Source of the DNA: Zoogloea sp.
GTDB lineage: Bacteria; Pseudomonadota; Gammaproteobacteria; Burkholderiales; Rhodocyclaceae
Length of the DNA stretch: 64,000 nucleotides
Assembly (NCBI GenBank): GCA_016720685.1
Contig: JADKKC010000003.1
Span: forward strand, 1-64,000
Direction: 5' to 3'
Shown here: piece by piece, positions 17,660 to 26,966 of the stretch
Numbering within the stretch: position 1 is the first letter of the stretch
How the letters are laid out: each line of letters starts with the position of its first letter
The notes under the pieces: model-generated
The model's database searches: none
What the model saw: only the letters and a program-made list of their open reading frames with translations
What the model was told of the DNA's origin: nothing
Position numbers and translations under genes: made by a program

Positions 17660-19071
17660 CGCCCCCCCGATTTCGCTGAGGCGTCCACGACTTCGTCGAG
17701 CAGACGGGCAAAACGCGCGGTGATTGCCTTGCGATCAAACTGGGCGAGGTAGGCGTCGTCGGAATCGACGGTTTCGGGAACCGGTTTCTTCAGCCATTCG
17801 CGCAGCATTGCTTCGCAGGCCTCGGCCGATTCGGCGGGAACCGCGCGGCCAAGCCGGGCCCGCTCGATGATCTGCTGGGTGGCGCCGGGATCGCACAGGG
17901 CAAAAATGGGGCGCCGCACCGAGACGTATTCGAACAACTTGCCGGGAATCACCCCGTCGGAGGTTTCGCCGGTATCGACGATCAGGAGCAGATAGTCGCA
18001 ATTGACCTGGGCGTTCATCGCCTCGGCGTAGCTGACGTCACCGGCAAAATCGTAGAGATGGGCAATGCCGTACTCGGAAAGAATCTGGTCGTAGCGCTGC
18101 CGGATCGACGGCTCGACCCCTCCCAGGATGCGCACGCGCACATGGCTGACGGCCGCTGGATCAGCGCGGTGGATGCGCCCGAGCGCTTCGGCGAAGGCGT
18201 AGCCGCGGCGATTCTTGAACAGCCGCCCCGTGTAAACGAACTCGACGGTGTCCTGGGTAAAAGGCCGGGTCCGCAAGCGGTCGCCGTAGAGTTCGGTGTC
18301 GTAGCCGTTGGTGAGGGTTTCCCAGCGCGCCTTGAGCGTTGGGTGAAGGCGCTGCATGTAAGCCGTTTTCGGCTCCGACACCGTAACCACGACATCGGCT
18401 TCCTTGAGCAGGCGGCGTTCCATGCGCAGTTCGAGCTTTTTGCGCCACTCGGGCACCCATTCGCGCAGCACGTCGCCGTACCAGAGGTCGCGGTAGTCGG
18501 CGATCCACGGCAGGCCGGTTTCACGCCGGAGATCGTGCCCGACCAGCATGCTGGAGAACGGCGGCAGCGTGGTGTAGATCGCGTCGATGCGGCGCTCGGC
18601 ACACAGCCGGCGCGCCGCCTTGAGCGCTTCGTCGGCCCAGGGGCGGTAGTTGTCGGGTACGTCCACGAAATTGCGCATCACCCAGCGGGTGAAGTCGTGG
18701 GCCTGATCCATCAGGCCGCCACTGCGCTGGGACGACATGGGGCGCGGCGCGGGCTGAACGCCGGCAGCCGGCGCCGCGGCCGGGCTCACCGCGGCAGCGG
18801 GCTTGCGGCCGAGCAGACGCTTCACGGCATCGGCGATTTCAACCTCGCGGTTGCGCAGGCGCAAACGCACCACCTCGACGCCGTCGGCAATCTCGGCCAT
18901 CAGCGACGGGTCGTAGTTGCCCTCCGTGCCCGAGGGTTCGAGGGTAATGACAATCGAGCGCCAGCCATATTGCCGAAGCTGTTCGACAAATTTGACCGTG
19001 CGGATTCGTCCGATGGTCTTGAGTGGCGGAAATTCGCCCGCGATCACCAGCAGGGTGCGCGGCTCAGACAT
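17656..19071 (-). CDS. GT4-type glycosyltransferase
   Basis: A 471-residue GT-B glycosyltransferase. The N-terminus has the GEFPPLKTIGRIRTVKF acceptor loop; a long Ala/Pro-rich linker follows near residues 90-115; then come WIADYRDLWYGD and the C-terminal donor domain with FVYTGRLFKNRRGYAFAEAL and GVIPGKLFEYVSVRRPIFAL. The ADYRDLW segment is common in glycosyltransferases of extracellular polysaccharide clusters. It overlaps both neighbours (8 bases with the gene upstream, 4 bases with the AAC(3)-like gene), so all three are translated as a chain. Donor and acceptor are unknown. Confidence 0.85.
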   Translation of the reverse strand: MSEPRTLLVIAGEFPPLKTIGRIRTVKFVEQLRQYGWRSIVITLEPSGTEGNYDPSLMAEIADGVEVVRLRLRNREVEIADAVKRLLGRKPAAAVSPAAAPAAGVQPAPRPMSSQRSGGLMDQAHDFTRWVMRNFVDVPDNYRPWADEALKAARRLCAERRIDAIYTTLPPFSSMLVGHDLRRETGLPWIADYRDLWYGDVLREWVPEWRKKLELRMERRLLKEADVVVTVSEPKTAYMQRLHPTLKARWETLTNGYDTELYGDRLRTRPFTQDTVEFVYTGRLFKNRRGYAFAEALGRIHRADPAAVSHVRVRILGGVEPSIRQRYDQILSEYGIAHLYDFAGDVSYAEAMNAQVNCDYLLLIVDTGETSDGVIPGKLFEYVSVRRPIFALCDPGATQQIIERARLGRAVPAESAEACEAMLREWLKKPVPETVDSDDAYLAQFDRKAITARFARLLDEVVDASAKSGGR

Positions 19072-20331
19072 TGTGTTCTCCCTTTGACTGCAACTTGCGG
19101 CACAGATCCTGGAAGATCCGCACCCGGTTTGCCCAGCTGTTTGCCTGTGCGTGCTTCAGCCCGCCGCTTTCCAGCCGGGCGCGCATGGCGTCGTCGCCAA
19201 GCACCCGCATGATTGCATCTGCAATTTCATCCACATTTTCGCCATTGACCAGGAGCCCGCTCTCCCCGTCCCGCACGGCTTCGACCGCGCCGCCGGCTGA
19301 CCGCCGATGACGGCGCGACCGCAGGCATTGGCTTCGAGAAACACCAGTCCGAAGCCCTCCGTATCGCCGTCAGGCATGGTGCGATTGGGCATTACGAACA
19401 GGCTTGCGCTGCGATAGGCGGAAAGCAGGTCGGCATCGCTGACCGCGCCGGTCAGCGTGATGCTGCCCGCAACACCCGTGGCATCCGCCAGGGCCTGCAG
19501 CTCGGCTCGCTGCGGGCCGTCGCCGATGATGACGAGCTGCGCATCGGGGTGGGCCGCCAGCACTCGCGCCCAGCCGCTGATCGTCTTGTCGAAACCCTTG
19601 CGGGGCACCAGGCGGCCGACGGCAACCACCAGCCGCCTGCTGCCCAGCCCGTATCGGGCACGAAAGGCCGGATCATCGGGGCCGGGTGAAAAGCGCTTGG
19701 TATCCACACCGTTCTCGATCAGGCAAACCCGCTCCGCCGCCACGCCCATCTGCTCGACGAGGGCGCGCTGGGTAAAGCGGCTCACCGCAACGACGGCGTC
19801 GGCAGCCCGCAGGTGGGCAACCCGGCGACTCCCGAACGAGCCTGCATCAAAACGGGTCGTGATCTCTTCGCCATGCACGTAAAGCACCATCCGGATGCCC
19901 AGCACGCGCCTGAAAAACTCGGCAAGCCAGGCCGTGGAGGCCAGCTCGCCGATGCAGATCACCTTGATTCCGTGCTTGCGGATCAGTTGCCAGACCGTCG
20001 TCACCACCTTCAGGCGCAAGGGAATGTCGATGGTCAGGAAGCGCCACGCCGAGACGAGCTTGTTGGCAGGCGGCGGCGCCATCTCGGGGCGCAGCAGGTC
20101 GAGCCGGTAAATCGGAAAGGTGCAGGCAGCGTCGTGGGCTTCCCAGCCGGGAATCTCGACACCGTCCTGGTAGTGGCGACGGGTGGCCAGCGCCACCATC
20201 CTGCCCTCTGGCGCAAAGCGGCACAGATTGGCATAGACCGTTGCCGAGCCCCCCTGGATGGGCGTAAAGATGCTCGCCACCATCAGGCAGGCTCCCGTTT
20301 CGGGCGTCGTGCTCATTCCCTCGCCCCTCAT
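19064..20331 (-). pseudogene. GT4 glycosyltransferase, frame broken near the C-terminus
   Basis: The main frame from ATG 20331 (or from the Met at 20316, which has a better ribosome site, AGGGG) gives a typical GT4 enzyme: FTPIQGGSATVYANL, YVHGEEITTRF, ENGVDTKRFSPG, VGRLVPRKGFDK and the donor motif EGFGLVFLEANACGRAVIGG. Directly after GGQPA, the family continuation (AVEAVRDGESGLLVNGENV) is found in a second frame that runs to 19064. One missing G in a GCGG stretch at about 19290-19294 explains it; the span has a remainder of two bases. Intact, the protein would have about 422 residues. It overlaps xrtA (ATGA) and the next glycosyltransferase. Natural mutation or assembly error are both possible. 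Confidence 0.83.
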
Positions 20332-21887
20332 CGGCCCGCCGCGGCCGTGCGCGACAGGTCGGCCAGCAAGCCGGCCAGATGTTCGGCGGCGAAGGCTTCG
20401 GTCTTGATCTGTGCGGCCTCCAGGTTGTCCGTGCTGTAGGCCGTGATGGTGATCGCCGCGGCATCATCGCCCCGGCCGCGCAAGCGGGAAATCATTTCGA
20501 GCACCTTGCTGCCCGCGTCGCTGGTCGTCGTCGTCCCATTAACCCAGTAGAAGTGATAGACCGCCGCGTGCCGGTCACCCTTGACATAGCCCTCCAGGCG
20601 CACCTCAGGCACAGTCGGGCTGTTACGGCTGACATGCGAGGAGATCGACCAGTTCCAGTCGTGGCTCGGCTCCAGCCTGTTGAATACGCTCACCAGCTCG
20701 GCCCCCTGGCGCTGATTGCGGTAATAGGCCACATACACGTCCACCGGCTCGCCCTTGTAGCGATAAGTGGCCTGATGAACAGCGCGGGCCCCCTGGAACT
20801 CCGGACGGATGCCGTTCGTGGCAGAGGTATCCTGTTCAAGGCTGGTCAGGGCGTCGAGGCGGAGCAGGGGTGCCCGGCTGTCGCCCTGCCCCTCCATGGC
20901 TGCCGCCATGCCATGCCAGGCAAAGGGAATGACTGCCGCCAGCACGCTGGCAGCCACCACCACCGCCATCGGGCTGCTCGGCCCCTGCGGCTGCGGCGGC
21001 GGAAGAACCGGCAAGGGGTCGCGCCAGCGTGCGCCCACCGCGAAGCTCGCAAAAATGGCCAGCCCGAAGATGACCCACCCGAGGGTCAGGTGGCTCATGC
21101 CCAGGCCCCACTCGTTGTTGGTCAGATGGGCGACCATCACGATCACGTAGGCTCGCACCCAGTTTGCAACCAGCGGCATGACCACGGCCCACACCATGAA
21201 AAGCGCCCGTTTGTACAGGTGGGTGTAGGTCAGATAAGCAAACACGGCTCCGATGAAGACCGAAGTCAGCAGATAGCGGATACCGCCGCAGGCTTCGATC
21301 ACCGACCACTGCCCGCTGGGGATGACGAAATTGCGCCCTTCCTGAAAAACCGGCACGCCGGTGTAGCGCAAGGCGAGCACCGTGGCGTCCGCGGTCCAGT
21401 TCATCAGCACCGGCAGGGCCTCGACCCCGAATGGAACGGCAAACAGCAGAAAGCTCAGGGGACCGAGGGTCACCCGCGCCACCCTGTCGCCGGCAACGGC
21501 CCACACTGCGCAGAAAAGCATGAAGACGATGGAAAACTGGACCACGGCCGCAACTGAAACCATTTCGCCCAGCATGGCCAGCAAACCTGCCAGTGCCAAT
21601 GCCGCCAGTCCCTTCCACGACGGGCGGCACGCCAGCCCCTGCAATTGCGGTCGCTTGTTCCACAGCAGGTAGCCGACGATAAGCAGCACCACGTAGCCAT
21701 GGGCGTGGCTCGGCAGGGTTTCCCACGCCTCCAGCACCATCGCGACATGCGAGCGGAAACTGATGAGGATGGCGCTCCAGACAGCCAGAACCAGGCCCGC
21801 AGCCAACCACCCGCTGCCGGGACGCGCTCCCGCGATCAATGGTTCGGCGGACTTCAATTGACGGTCAATGGATGTCATCGGATTCAC
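20328..21887 (-). CDS. xrtA: Exosortase A with C-terminal EpsI domain
   Basis: XrtA is a membrane cysteine transpeptidase-like enzyme that cuts PEP-CTERM proteins at the outer face of the inner membrane. The first 290 residues hold about eight membrane segments and the three catalytic residues: VIEACGGIRYL (Cys200), NWVRAYVIV (Arg245) and GMSHLTLGW (His266), counted from the GTG at 21887. A soluble EpsI-type domain follows (about 305-515: PEFQGARAVHQATYRY to the end), as usual for XrtA. The GTG start has GAGG seven bases upstream; the ATG at 21878 is the alternative. It is tightly packed between the ligase-like gene (upstream) and a glycosyltransferase. No PEP-CTERM substrate is encoded in the window. 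Confidence 0.95.
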   Translation of the reverse strand: MNPMTSIDRQLKSAEPLIAGARPGSGWLAAGLVLAVWSAILISFRSHVAMVLEAWETLPSHAHGYVVLLIVGYLLWNKRPQLQGLACRPSWKGLAALALAGLLAMLGEMVSVAAVVQFSIVFMLFCAVWAVAGDRVARVTLGPLSFLLFAVPFGVEALPVLMNWTADATVLALRYTGVPVFQEGRNFVIPSGQWSVIEACGGIRYLLTSVFIGAVFAYLTYTHLYKRALFMVWAVVMPLVANWVRAYVIVMVAHLTNNEWGLGMSHLTLGWVIFGLAIFASFAVGARWRDPLPVLPPPQPQGPSSPMAVVVAASVLAAVIPFAWHGMAAAMEGQGDSRAPLLRLDALTSLEQDTSATNGIRPEFQGARAVHQATYRYKGEPVDVYVAYYRNQRQGAELVSVFNRLEPSHDWNWSISSHVSRNSPTVPEVRLEGYVKGDRHAAVYHFYWVNGTTTTSDAGSKVLEMISRLRGRGDDAAAITITAYSTDNLEAAQIKTEAFAAEHLAGLLADLSRTAAAGR

Positions 21888-21890
21888 TCA

Positions 21891-23231
21891 CTACCTCGAG
21901 GCCTCAAGCCGGCCCATGCTGTTGCTAACCACAGGTTGCGCCAATCCCGGGGCGGCTTCTTCGGCCCGGTTGCGCTTAACCCAATTTTCCGTCGCCACCA
22001 GGAGGACCATGAAATAGAACGGCATGTCCCAGAACGCCAGGCTGAGGAAGGCTCCGCCGACGGCGAAGCCGACAATGCTCACTTTAATCATCGCGCCGAG
22101 CTGCCCGACCCACTCCAGGTCGGGGCGCCCTCTGGCCACCTTGGTGAGCCGCCCCGCCGTAAGGTAGGTCAGGAACCAGAACAGCAGATACAGGAACAAG
22201 CCGATGTAGCCGTGTGCGCCGAGCACCTGGAAGTAGATGCTGTGGGCAACCAGCAGCTCGCTGGGATTCGGGGCATACATCTGATAGATCAGCGCCGAAT
22301 CAGTCGTGAAGCCCGCGCCGAAAATCCGGTTGTTGGCAATGTTGATGGCCATGGTCCAGGCATTGATGCGACCCATGGCAGACTGGTCAGCCTCGTAGGT
22401 CTGGATGGTTCCCATGCGCGAGCTCCACTCGTCGGGCATGAAGAAGATGAGGGCTGGCGAAAGCAGCAACACCACCAGGCCGACGGCAAGCTTGGATTTG
22501 CTCCGCCACCACAACATGGTCGCCATCGCCACCATTGCCAGCAGCGCACCACGCGAGTGACTGCCAATGGCGGAAATCGCGCACAGCAGCATCAGAACGA
22601 AAATCGAGCGCTTCAACCACTTGACGCCAATCTTTTCGAGCCAGGGGAAGACCAGCAATTTGTCGGCCTGCAGCACCATGTAATACAGCAGAGGAATCGT
22701 GATGATCAGTCCCACCGCGAGTTCATTGTTGCCCTCGATGACGGTGGACGGTGGCCCCCACACCCGGAACGCACCTCCGGTTACCAGGGTGAACCAGCCG
22801 CCCTTGGCGCCGTAAAAGGCGAGCGACAGCGCAATCACGCTGACAAGGCCGAGAATCTCCTCCCGCGTCCGCACCACCGCGGCAACCCCCAGCGTCACCA
22901 CCATGACTTTGATGACGTTGAGGAACATGTAGGTACTTTCCTCGCGGTGGATCGCAAATGCGGTCGTCAGCCCCATCCAGACGGCAAACAGGATGAATAC
23001 CCTGACCGGGCCGCTGGATGGCCAGCGCACATCCTTGGGGTTCGCGAACATCGAGATCACCAGGACGCCGACAGCCATCATGGCGAACGGCATCGAATAG
23101 GCAAAACCCCAGCCCAGACGGTGGGGGTTCATCAGGCCGATCCAGACCCACAGCAGCGCTGCAAAATAGGGGTGCTTGAACGCCTTCATTGCGCCGTAAC
23201 AAAACAGCGCTGTTACCAGAAGATCACGCAC
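21891..23231 (-). CDS. Putative O-glycosylation ligase/polymerase, exosortase A-associated
   Basis: A 446-residue polytopic membrane protein of the O-antigen ligase (Wzy/WaaL) superfamily, in the subgroup tied to exosortase A (TIGR03097-like). Visible are eleven or so hydrophobic segments, the start MRDLLVTALFCYGAMKAFKH, the family stretch GLMNPHRLGWGFAYSMPFA, the large periplasmic loop with GRINAWTMAINIANNRIFGAG, and the HSIYFQVLGAHGYIGL segment. It would join glycan chains to proteins or polymerise repeat units on the periplasmic side. It lies four bases upstream of the xrtA start. Confidence 0.9.
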   Translation of the reverse strand: MRDLLVTALFCYGAMKAFKHPYFAALLWVWIGLMNPHRLGWGFAYSMPFAMMAVGVLVISMFANPKDVRWPSSGPVRVFILFAVWMGLTTAFAIHREESTYMFLNVIKVMVVTLGVAAVVRTREEILGLVSVIALSLAFYGAKGGWFTLVTGGAFRVWGPPSTVIEGNNELAVGLIITIPLLYYMVLQADKLLVFPWLEKIGVKWLKRSIFVLMLLCAISAIGSHSRGALLAMVAMATMLWWRSKSKLAVGLVVLLLSPALIFFMPDEWSSRMGTIQTYEADQSAMGRINAWTMAINIANNRIFGAGFTTDSALIYQMYAPNPSELLVAHSIYFQVLGAHGYIGLFLYLLFWFLTYLTAGRLTKVARGRPDLEWVGQLGAMIKVSIVGFAVGGAFLSLAFWDMPFYFMVLLVATENWVKRNRAEEAAPGLAQPVVSNSMGRLEASR

Positions 23232-23288
23232 GAGCCTTGCCCCAGTCAGACCACAGATACACCACCAGGATGACCTCTCCGAGAAAAA

Positions 23289-24641
23289 TCAGGCCGCCAC
23301 GCGACTGATCACGTAGCGGAACTTGCCGGACGCCTCCGCCGGCACGACATCCACCAGCTTGACATCAATGGTGACGGCGTCGCCGAGCCGGCGTTTCAGG
23401 CCGTCCTCGATGCGCGTCACGTCTTCTGCCTTGAACAGCTTGCCGGGCTCCACGAACACCGTAGTGAGCAGGGTCGTCTCCTGGACGATCTTGAATGAAG
23501 CGACGCCCGGAATATCCCGAAGAACATAAATGAGGGCAAGGCCATGCATCACGGTTCCATCTGCCGCGATCACGAAATCGGTGCTGCGCCCCTGGATTTC
23601 GCTGAGTACCGGCAGGCCCCGCCCGCAGGGACACGCATGATCGCTCAGGACACCGACATCGCCCGTGCGGTAGCGCACGAACGGATAATCTCTGGTTGCA
23701 AGGTGGGTCACGACGATCTCGCCGCTGTGTCCGTGGGGCAGCACATTGCCTGCTCCGTCGATGATTTCGACGACGATATCCTCGGCGGTGATGTGCATCG
23801 AGCCCGACGGGCAGGCGTGGGCGATGAAGCCCGCATCGCGCCCGCCGTAGCCATTGGCAACCGGCGAGGCGAAGACCCGGCTGATGACTTCGCGCTGGTG
23901 ATCGTAAAGGCGCTCCGAGGTCACAAAAACCACCTTGACGCCCAGATCATCGAGCCGGAGACCCTTTTTTTCGGCATAGCCGGCGATATGGCTGATGGCT
24001 GACGGATAGCCGAACACCATTTTCGGACGCATCTGGCGGATGCGGGCGATGAAGGCCTCGACACGCTCGTCGGACATCTCGAAGGCCGGCAGCAGCTCGG
24101 TGCGCATCAGTTTGTCGCGGATCAGGCGCATGCGGTCCTGAGTGCCGAGTTCGATCGGCGAGCCCCACACAACCACCTCCGCATCGCCGATATCCACATC
24201 CCACCAGCGCGTGGCGCGCCACTTGGCCGCCACGTCGTGGGTAACGCGCTCGGTGCCGATGAAAAAGATCAGCGGCACACCGCTGGACCCGCCGGTATTG
24301 AAGCGCGCCAGGCCCTTTGCATCGTCGGCGCGCAGCGCGTCCGTGTGTTCCTTGATGACGGCCTTGGTCAGGAACGGCAGGGCCTGGAGATCCGCCGTGC
24401 TCTTTACGGCACGGGGATCGAAGCCCGTGCTGGCGAACAGCTCCCGGTAATACGGAACGTTCGCGCCGATATCGGTCAAGAAAGCCTTGAGTCGCTCGAC
24501 CTGCAGGGCGGCGATACGCTCCGCCGACCACCACTGGGATTCTTCCATCTGCCGCCGCACGCGCACGGTGTCGTGCTTCTTGACGCGCTCCTGGAGCGGA
24601 AAGACAAGCTTGGCGATGAATCGGGTGTAGAGATCAGACAT
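23289..24641 (-). CDS. PaaK-like adenylate-forming enzyme (phenylacetate-CoA ligase family)
   Basis: A 450-residue protein of the phenylacetate-CoA ligase/CapK group of adenylate-forming enzymes. The phosphate-binding loop FNTGGSSGVPLIF, the core ANGYGGRDAGFIAHACPSG and the hinge region YPFVRYRTGDVGVLSDHACPCG with PVLSEIQGRSTDF are all present. In polysaccharide clusters such CapK-like proteins are thought to activate an acyl group that decorates the polymer; the substrate is not known here. The ATG at 24641 is preceded by GGAAAAAGCC, a moderate ribosome site. It is followed by a 57-base gap before... the ligase gene upstream end at 23231 on the same strand. Confidence 0.86.
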   Translation of the reverse strand: MSDLYTRFIAKLVFPLQERVKKHDTVRVRRQMEESQWWSAERIAALQVERLKAFLTDIGANVPYYRELFASTGFDPRAVKSTADLQALPFLTKAVIKEHTDALRADDAKGLARFNTGGSSGVPLIFFIGTERVTHDVAAKWRATRWWDVDIGDAEVVVWGSPIELGTQDRMRLIRDKLMRTELLPAFEMSDERVEAFIARIRQMRPKMVFGYPSAISHIAGYAEKKGLRLDDLGVKVVFVTSERLYDHQREVISRVFASPVANGYGGRDAGFIAHACPSGSMHITAEDIVVEIIDGAGNVLPHGHSGEIVVTHLATRDYPFVRYRTGDVGVLSDHACPCGRGLPVLSEIQGRSTDFVIAADGTVMHGLALIYVLRDIPGVASFKIVQETTLLTTVFVEPGKLFKAEDVTRIEDGLKRRLGDAVTIDVKLVDVVPAEASGKFRYVISRVAA

Positions 24642-24663
24642 GGCTTTTTCCTGTTCTGCAGGC

Positions 24664-25764
24664 CTAGACGATAGCGTCGCCGGGTTGCAGTACTGCGCGG
24701 TATTCGGCAAGAAGTTGCGGGCGGACGGATTTCCATTCGTAGCGGGCGACCTGCGCACGGCCCGCCTCGACAAGGCGGGCCGCCAGCGCCGTGTCCCGAA
24801 GAAGCGTGAGCATGGCATCGGCCATGGCGAGATCGTCATCCACCGGCACCAGCAGCGCCGTGCGGCCGTGCTCGACGACATGGGGCACCCCGCCAACCTG
24901 GGTGGCCACCACCGGCACCGCACTGGCCAGGGCTTCGAGCAGCGCCCCGGGGAGATTGTCGGCACGGCTCGGGTTGAGCAGTATGTCGGCCGAACGAAAC
25001 AATTCAGCCATCCGGGCACGCTCCAGCCGCCCGGTAAAATGCACCTTGCCAGCGATTCCAAGCGCCTCGGCCTGGGCCGCCAGACTGGCCTGGGCCGGCC
25101 CCGAACCCGTAACCGACATCCTGGCGCCGGGAAAAACGCCGACAAGCCTGGCAAAGGCCTTGAGGGCGACATCGACGCCATAGATCGCCTCGAGATTACG
25201 GGCAACCAGGATGTGCGGCGCATCAGCGCCCTGCTGCACCGCAGATCGCGGCGTAAAGAGCTGCAGATCGACCACGTTCGGAACGATGCGCGCGGCAACG
25301 CCGTAGCGGGCGAACACCTCGACGAGAAAGCCCGAGGGCACCACGATGGCCTGCGCCTGGCGCAGCGACGGAAGCACCCAGCGCGCAGCGCCCTTGAGAA
25401 AGGCCGCCGCTTCGCCGCCGTGGTAATTCACGATGACCGGCGTACCGCGCAGCCGGGCGATCCAGATCGCCGGTGCGGCAAACAGGTGCCAGGACCAGCC
25501 CGAGTTGGCCATCAGGTGCATCAGCTGGGCGCGCCCGCAAGCGCGCCACAGGGCCACCAGATAAGGCACCAGGCGGAACAATGCCCGCAGGCCCGGCAGG
25601 CGCCCGGCCCATGCGGGCCGATACGGGGCATTGTTCTGCACGAGTTCAACCCCGGCGCCCTCCCCGTCCAGCAGATCGGCCAGTTGTCGGGTCAGGCTGG
25701 CCATGCCGCCGGCCGGCGGTGGCAGTGGTCCGACCAACAGGATGCGCAACCCGGAAACACTCAT
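24664..25764 (-). CDS. GT4-type glycosyltransferase
   Basis: A 366-residue GT-B glycosyltransferase. LVGPLPPPAGGMASLTRQL is the N-terminal acceptor loop; VNYHGGEAAAFL and PNVVDLQLFTPR mark the domain border; the donor half shows LLNPSRADNLPGALLEAL, with the conserved Glu of the E-x7-E pattern, then VATQVGGVPHVV. The family is typically retaining and uses a nucleotide sugar. It overlaps the XrtA-associated glycosyltransferase upstream by four bases and precedes the PaaK-like gene by 22 bases. The sugar is unknown. Confidence 0.88.
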   Translation of the reverse strand: MSVSGLRILLVGPLPPPAGGMASLTRQLADLLDGEGAGVELVQNNAPYRPAWAGRLPGLRALFRLVPYLVALWRACGRAQLMHLMANSGWSWHLFAAPAIWIARLRGTPVIVNYHGGEAAAFLKGAARWVLPSLRQAQAIVVPSGFLVEVFARYGVAARIVPNVVDLQLFTPRSAVQQGADAPHILVARNLEAIYGVDVALKAFARLVGVFPGARMSVTGSGPAQASLAAQAEALGIAGKVHFTGRLERARMAELFRSADILLNPSRADNLPGALLEALASAVPVVATQVGGVPHVVEHGRTALLVPVDDDLAMADAMLTLLRDTALAARLVEAGRAQVARYEWKSVRPQLLAEYRAVLQPGDAIV

Positions 25765-26966
25765 CCGGCCTGCCGCCCGATGAGGGCTCGATAGACGTTC
25801 GTGTAGTTGCGCACGCTGTTCTTCCAGTTGCGCACGTCCTCGACGAAACGCCGTCCGGCCTGACGCATGGCAGGCCAGTTCTCGCGGCCGTTGAGCATGG
25901 CGCTCACGGTATCGGCCAGCGCGGTCGCGTCTCCGGCACCAAAAAGACGGCCGGTTTCCCCGTCACGAATCAGTTCGCGATGCCCGCCCACGTCCGAAGC
26001 GGCGAAGATCCGGCCCTGGGCCATGGCTTCAAGCGGCTTGAGTGGCGTAACGAGTTCGGTCAGGCGCATCGAGTGACGCGGGTAGACCAAGAGATCGATG
26101 AGGTCGTAGTAGCGGCTGACCTCGGAATGGGGAACCCGGCCGGTGAACACCACCTTGTCGGCAATGCCGAGGCGCTCGGCCTGGGCTCTCAGGTTGGCGT
26201 CCTGGGGGCCGCCCCCCACAAGCAGGATGCGCAGCTCGGCATGCCGGTCGAGCAGCGTGGGAAACGCGTCAAGCAGCAGATCCAGGCCTTCGTAGGCGTA
26301 GAACGAGCCGACGAAACCGAGCACCGTCTTGCCGTCGAGGCCGAGTTTTTGCTTGAGCGCGGCGTCCGGCTCGCCGGAAAGCTGGAAGCCTTCCACGTCC
26401 ACCGCGTTGGGGATGACCGTCACCTTGTTCTCGGGAAGCCCCCGGCCAATGATGTCCCGGCGCAAGCCCTCGCAGATGGTGAACACATGCCCGGCGCGCT
26501 TGATGGCCCAGGTTTCCATGGCTCGGGTCGCCCGGTAGCGCAGGCTGCCTTCGGCCGTGGTGCCGTGGTCAACGGCGGCGTCTTCCCAGAAAGCGCGAAT
26601 TTCGTACACCACCGGAATGCCCAGCCGCTTGCCGACGCGAATCGCCGGAATGGCGTTGAGCACCGGGGAATGGGCGTGCAGCACGTCAGGCTTGAGTTCG
26701 CGGGCGAGCGCTTCGAGGCGTGCCTCGGTGGTGCGCATCAGGCGCAATTCGTTGACGCCCGCCGGGCCGGCCGGCGGCACGGGGCACCGGTAGAAACGCA
26801 GGCCATCCACGTCCTCGACGGCATTGGCCGTCGTGCCTTGCTTGGGCGAGGTGAGATGAAAGGTTTCCCAGCCGAGCGCACGCTGCTCACGCAGGATGGC
26901 TGCGGTACGAAAGGTGTAGCCGCTGTGCAGCGGAATCGAGTGATCGAGTATATGAAGGATGCGCAT
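25761..26966 (-). CDS. Glycosyltransferase, exosortase A-associated (TIGR04063-like)
   Basis: A 401-residue GT4 enzyme. Its start, MRILHILDHSIPLHSGYTFR, is the hallmark of the exosortase A-associated family TIGR04063, and the rest agrees: YEIRAFWEDAAVDHGTT, PNAVDVEGF, GFVGSFYAYEGLDLLL and the donor-site stretch TELVTPLKPLEAMAQG. It directly follows the amidotransferase gene (its start ATG is one base downstream of that gene's stop) and overlaps the next glycosyltransferase (ATGA). It probably adds one sugar of the conserved part of the repeat unit on the cytoplasmic side. Confidence 0.92.
   Translation of the reverse strand: MRILHILDHSIPLHSGYTFRTAAILREQRALGWETFHLTSPKQGTTANAVEDVDGLRFYRCPVPPAGPAGVNELRLMRTTEARLEALARELKPDVLHAHSPVLNAIPAIRVGKRLGIPVVYEIRAFWEDAAVDHGTTAEGSLRYRATRAMETWAIKRAGHVFTICEGLRRDIIGRGLPENKVTVIPNAVDVEGFQLSGEPDAALKQKLGLDGKTVLGFVGSFYAYEGLDLLLDAFPTLLDRHAELRILLVGGGPQDANLRAQAERLGIADKVVFTGRVPHSEVSRYYDLIDLLVYPRHSMRLTELVTPLKPLEAMAQGRIFAASDVGGHRELIRDGETGRLFGAGDATALADTVSAMLNGRENWPAMRQAGRRFVEDVRNWKNSVRNYTNVYRALIGRQAG

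Noticed and set aside
21645..23273. Long plus-strand frame opposite xrtA and the ligase-like gene
   Set aside because: It covers clear minus-strand membrane-protein genes, has a His/Gln/Arg-rich composition and no motif.
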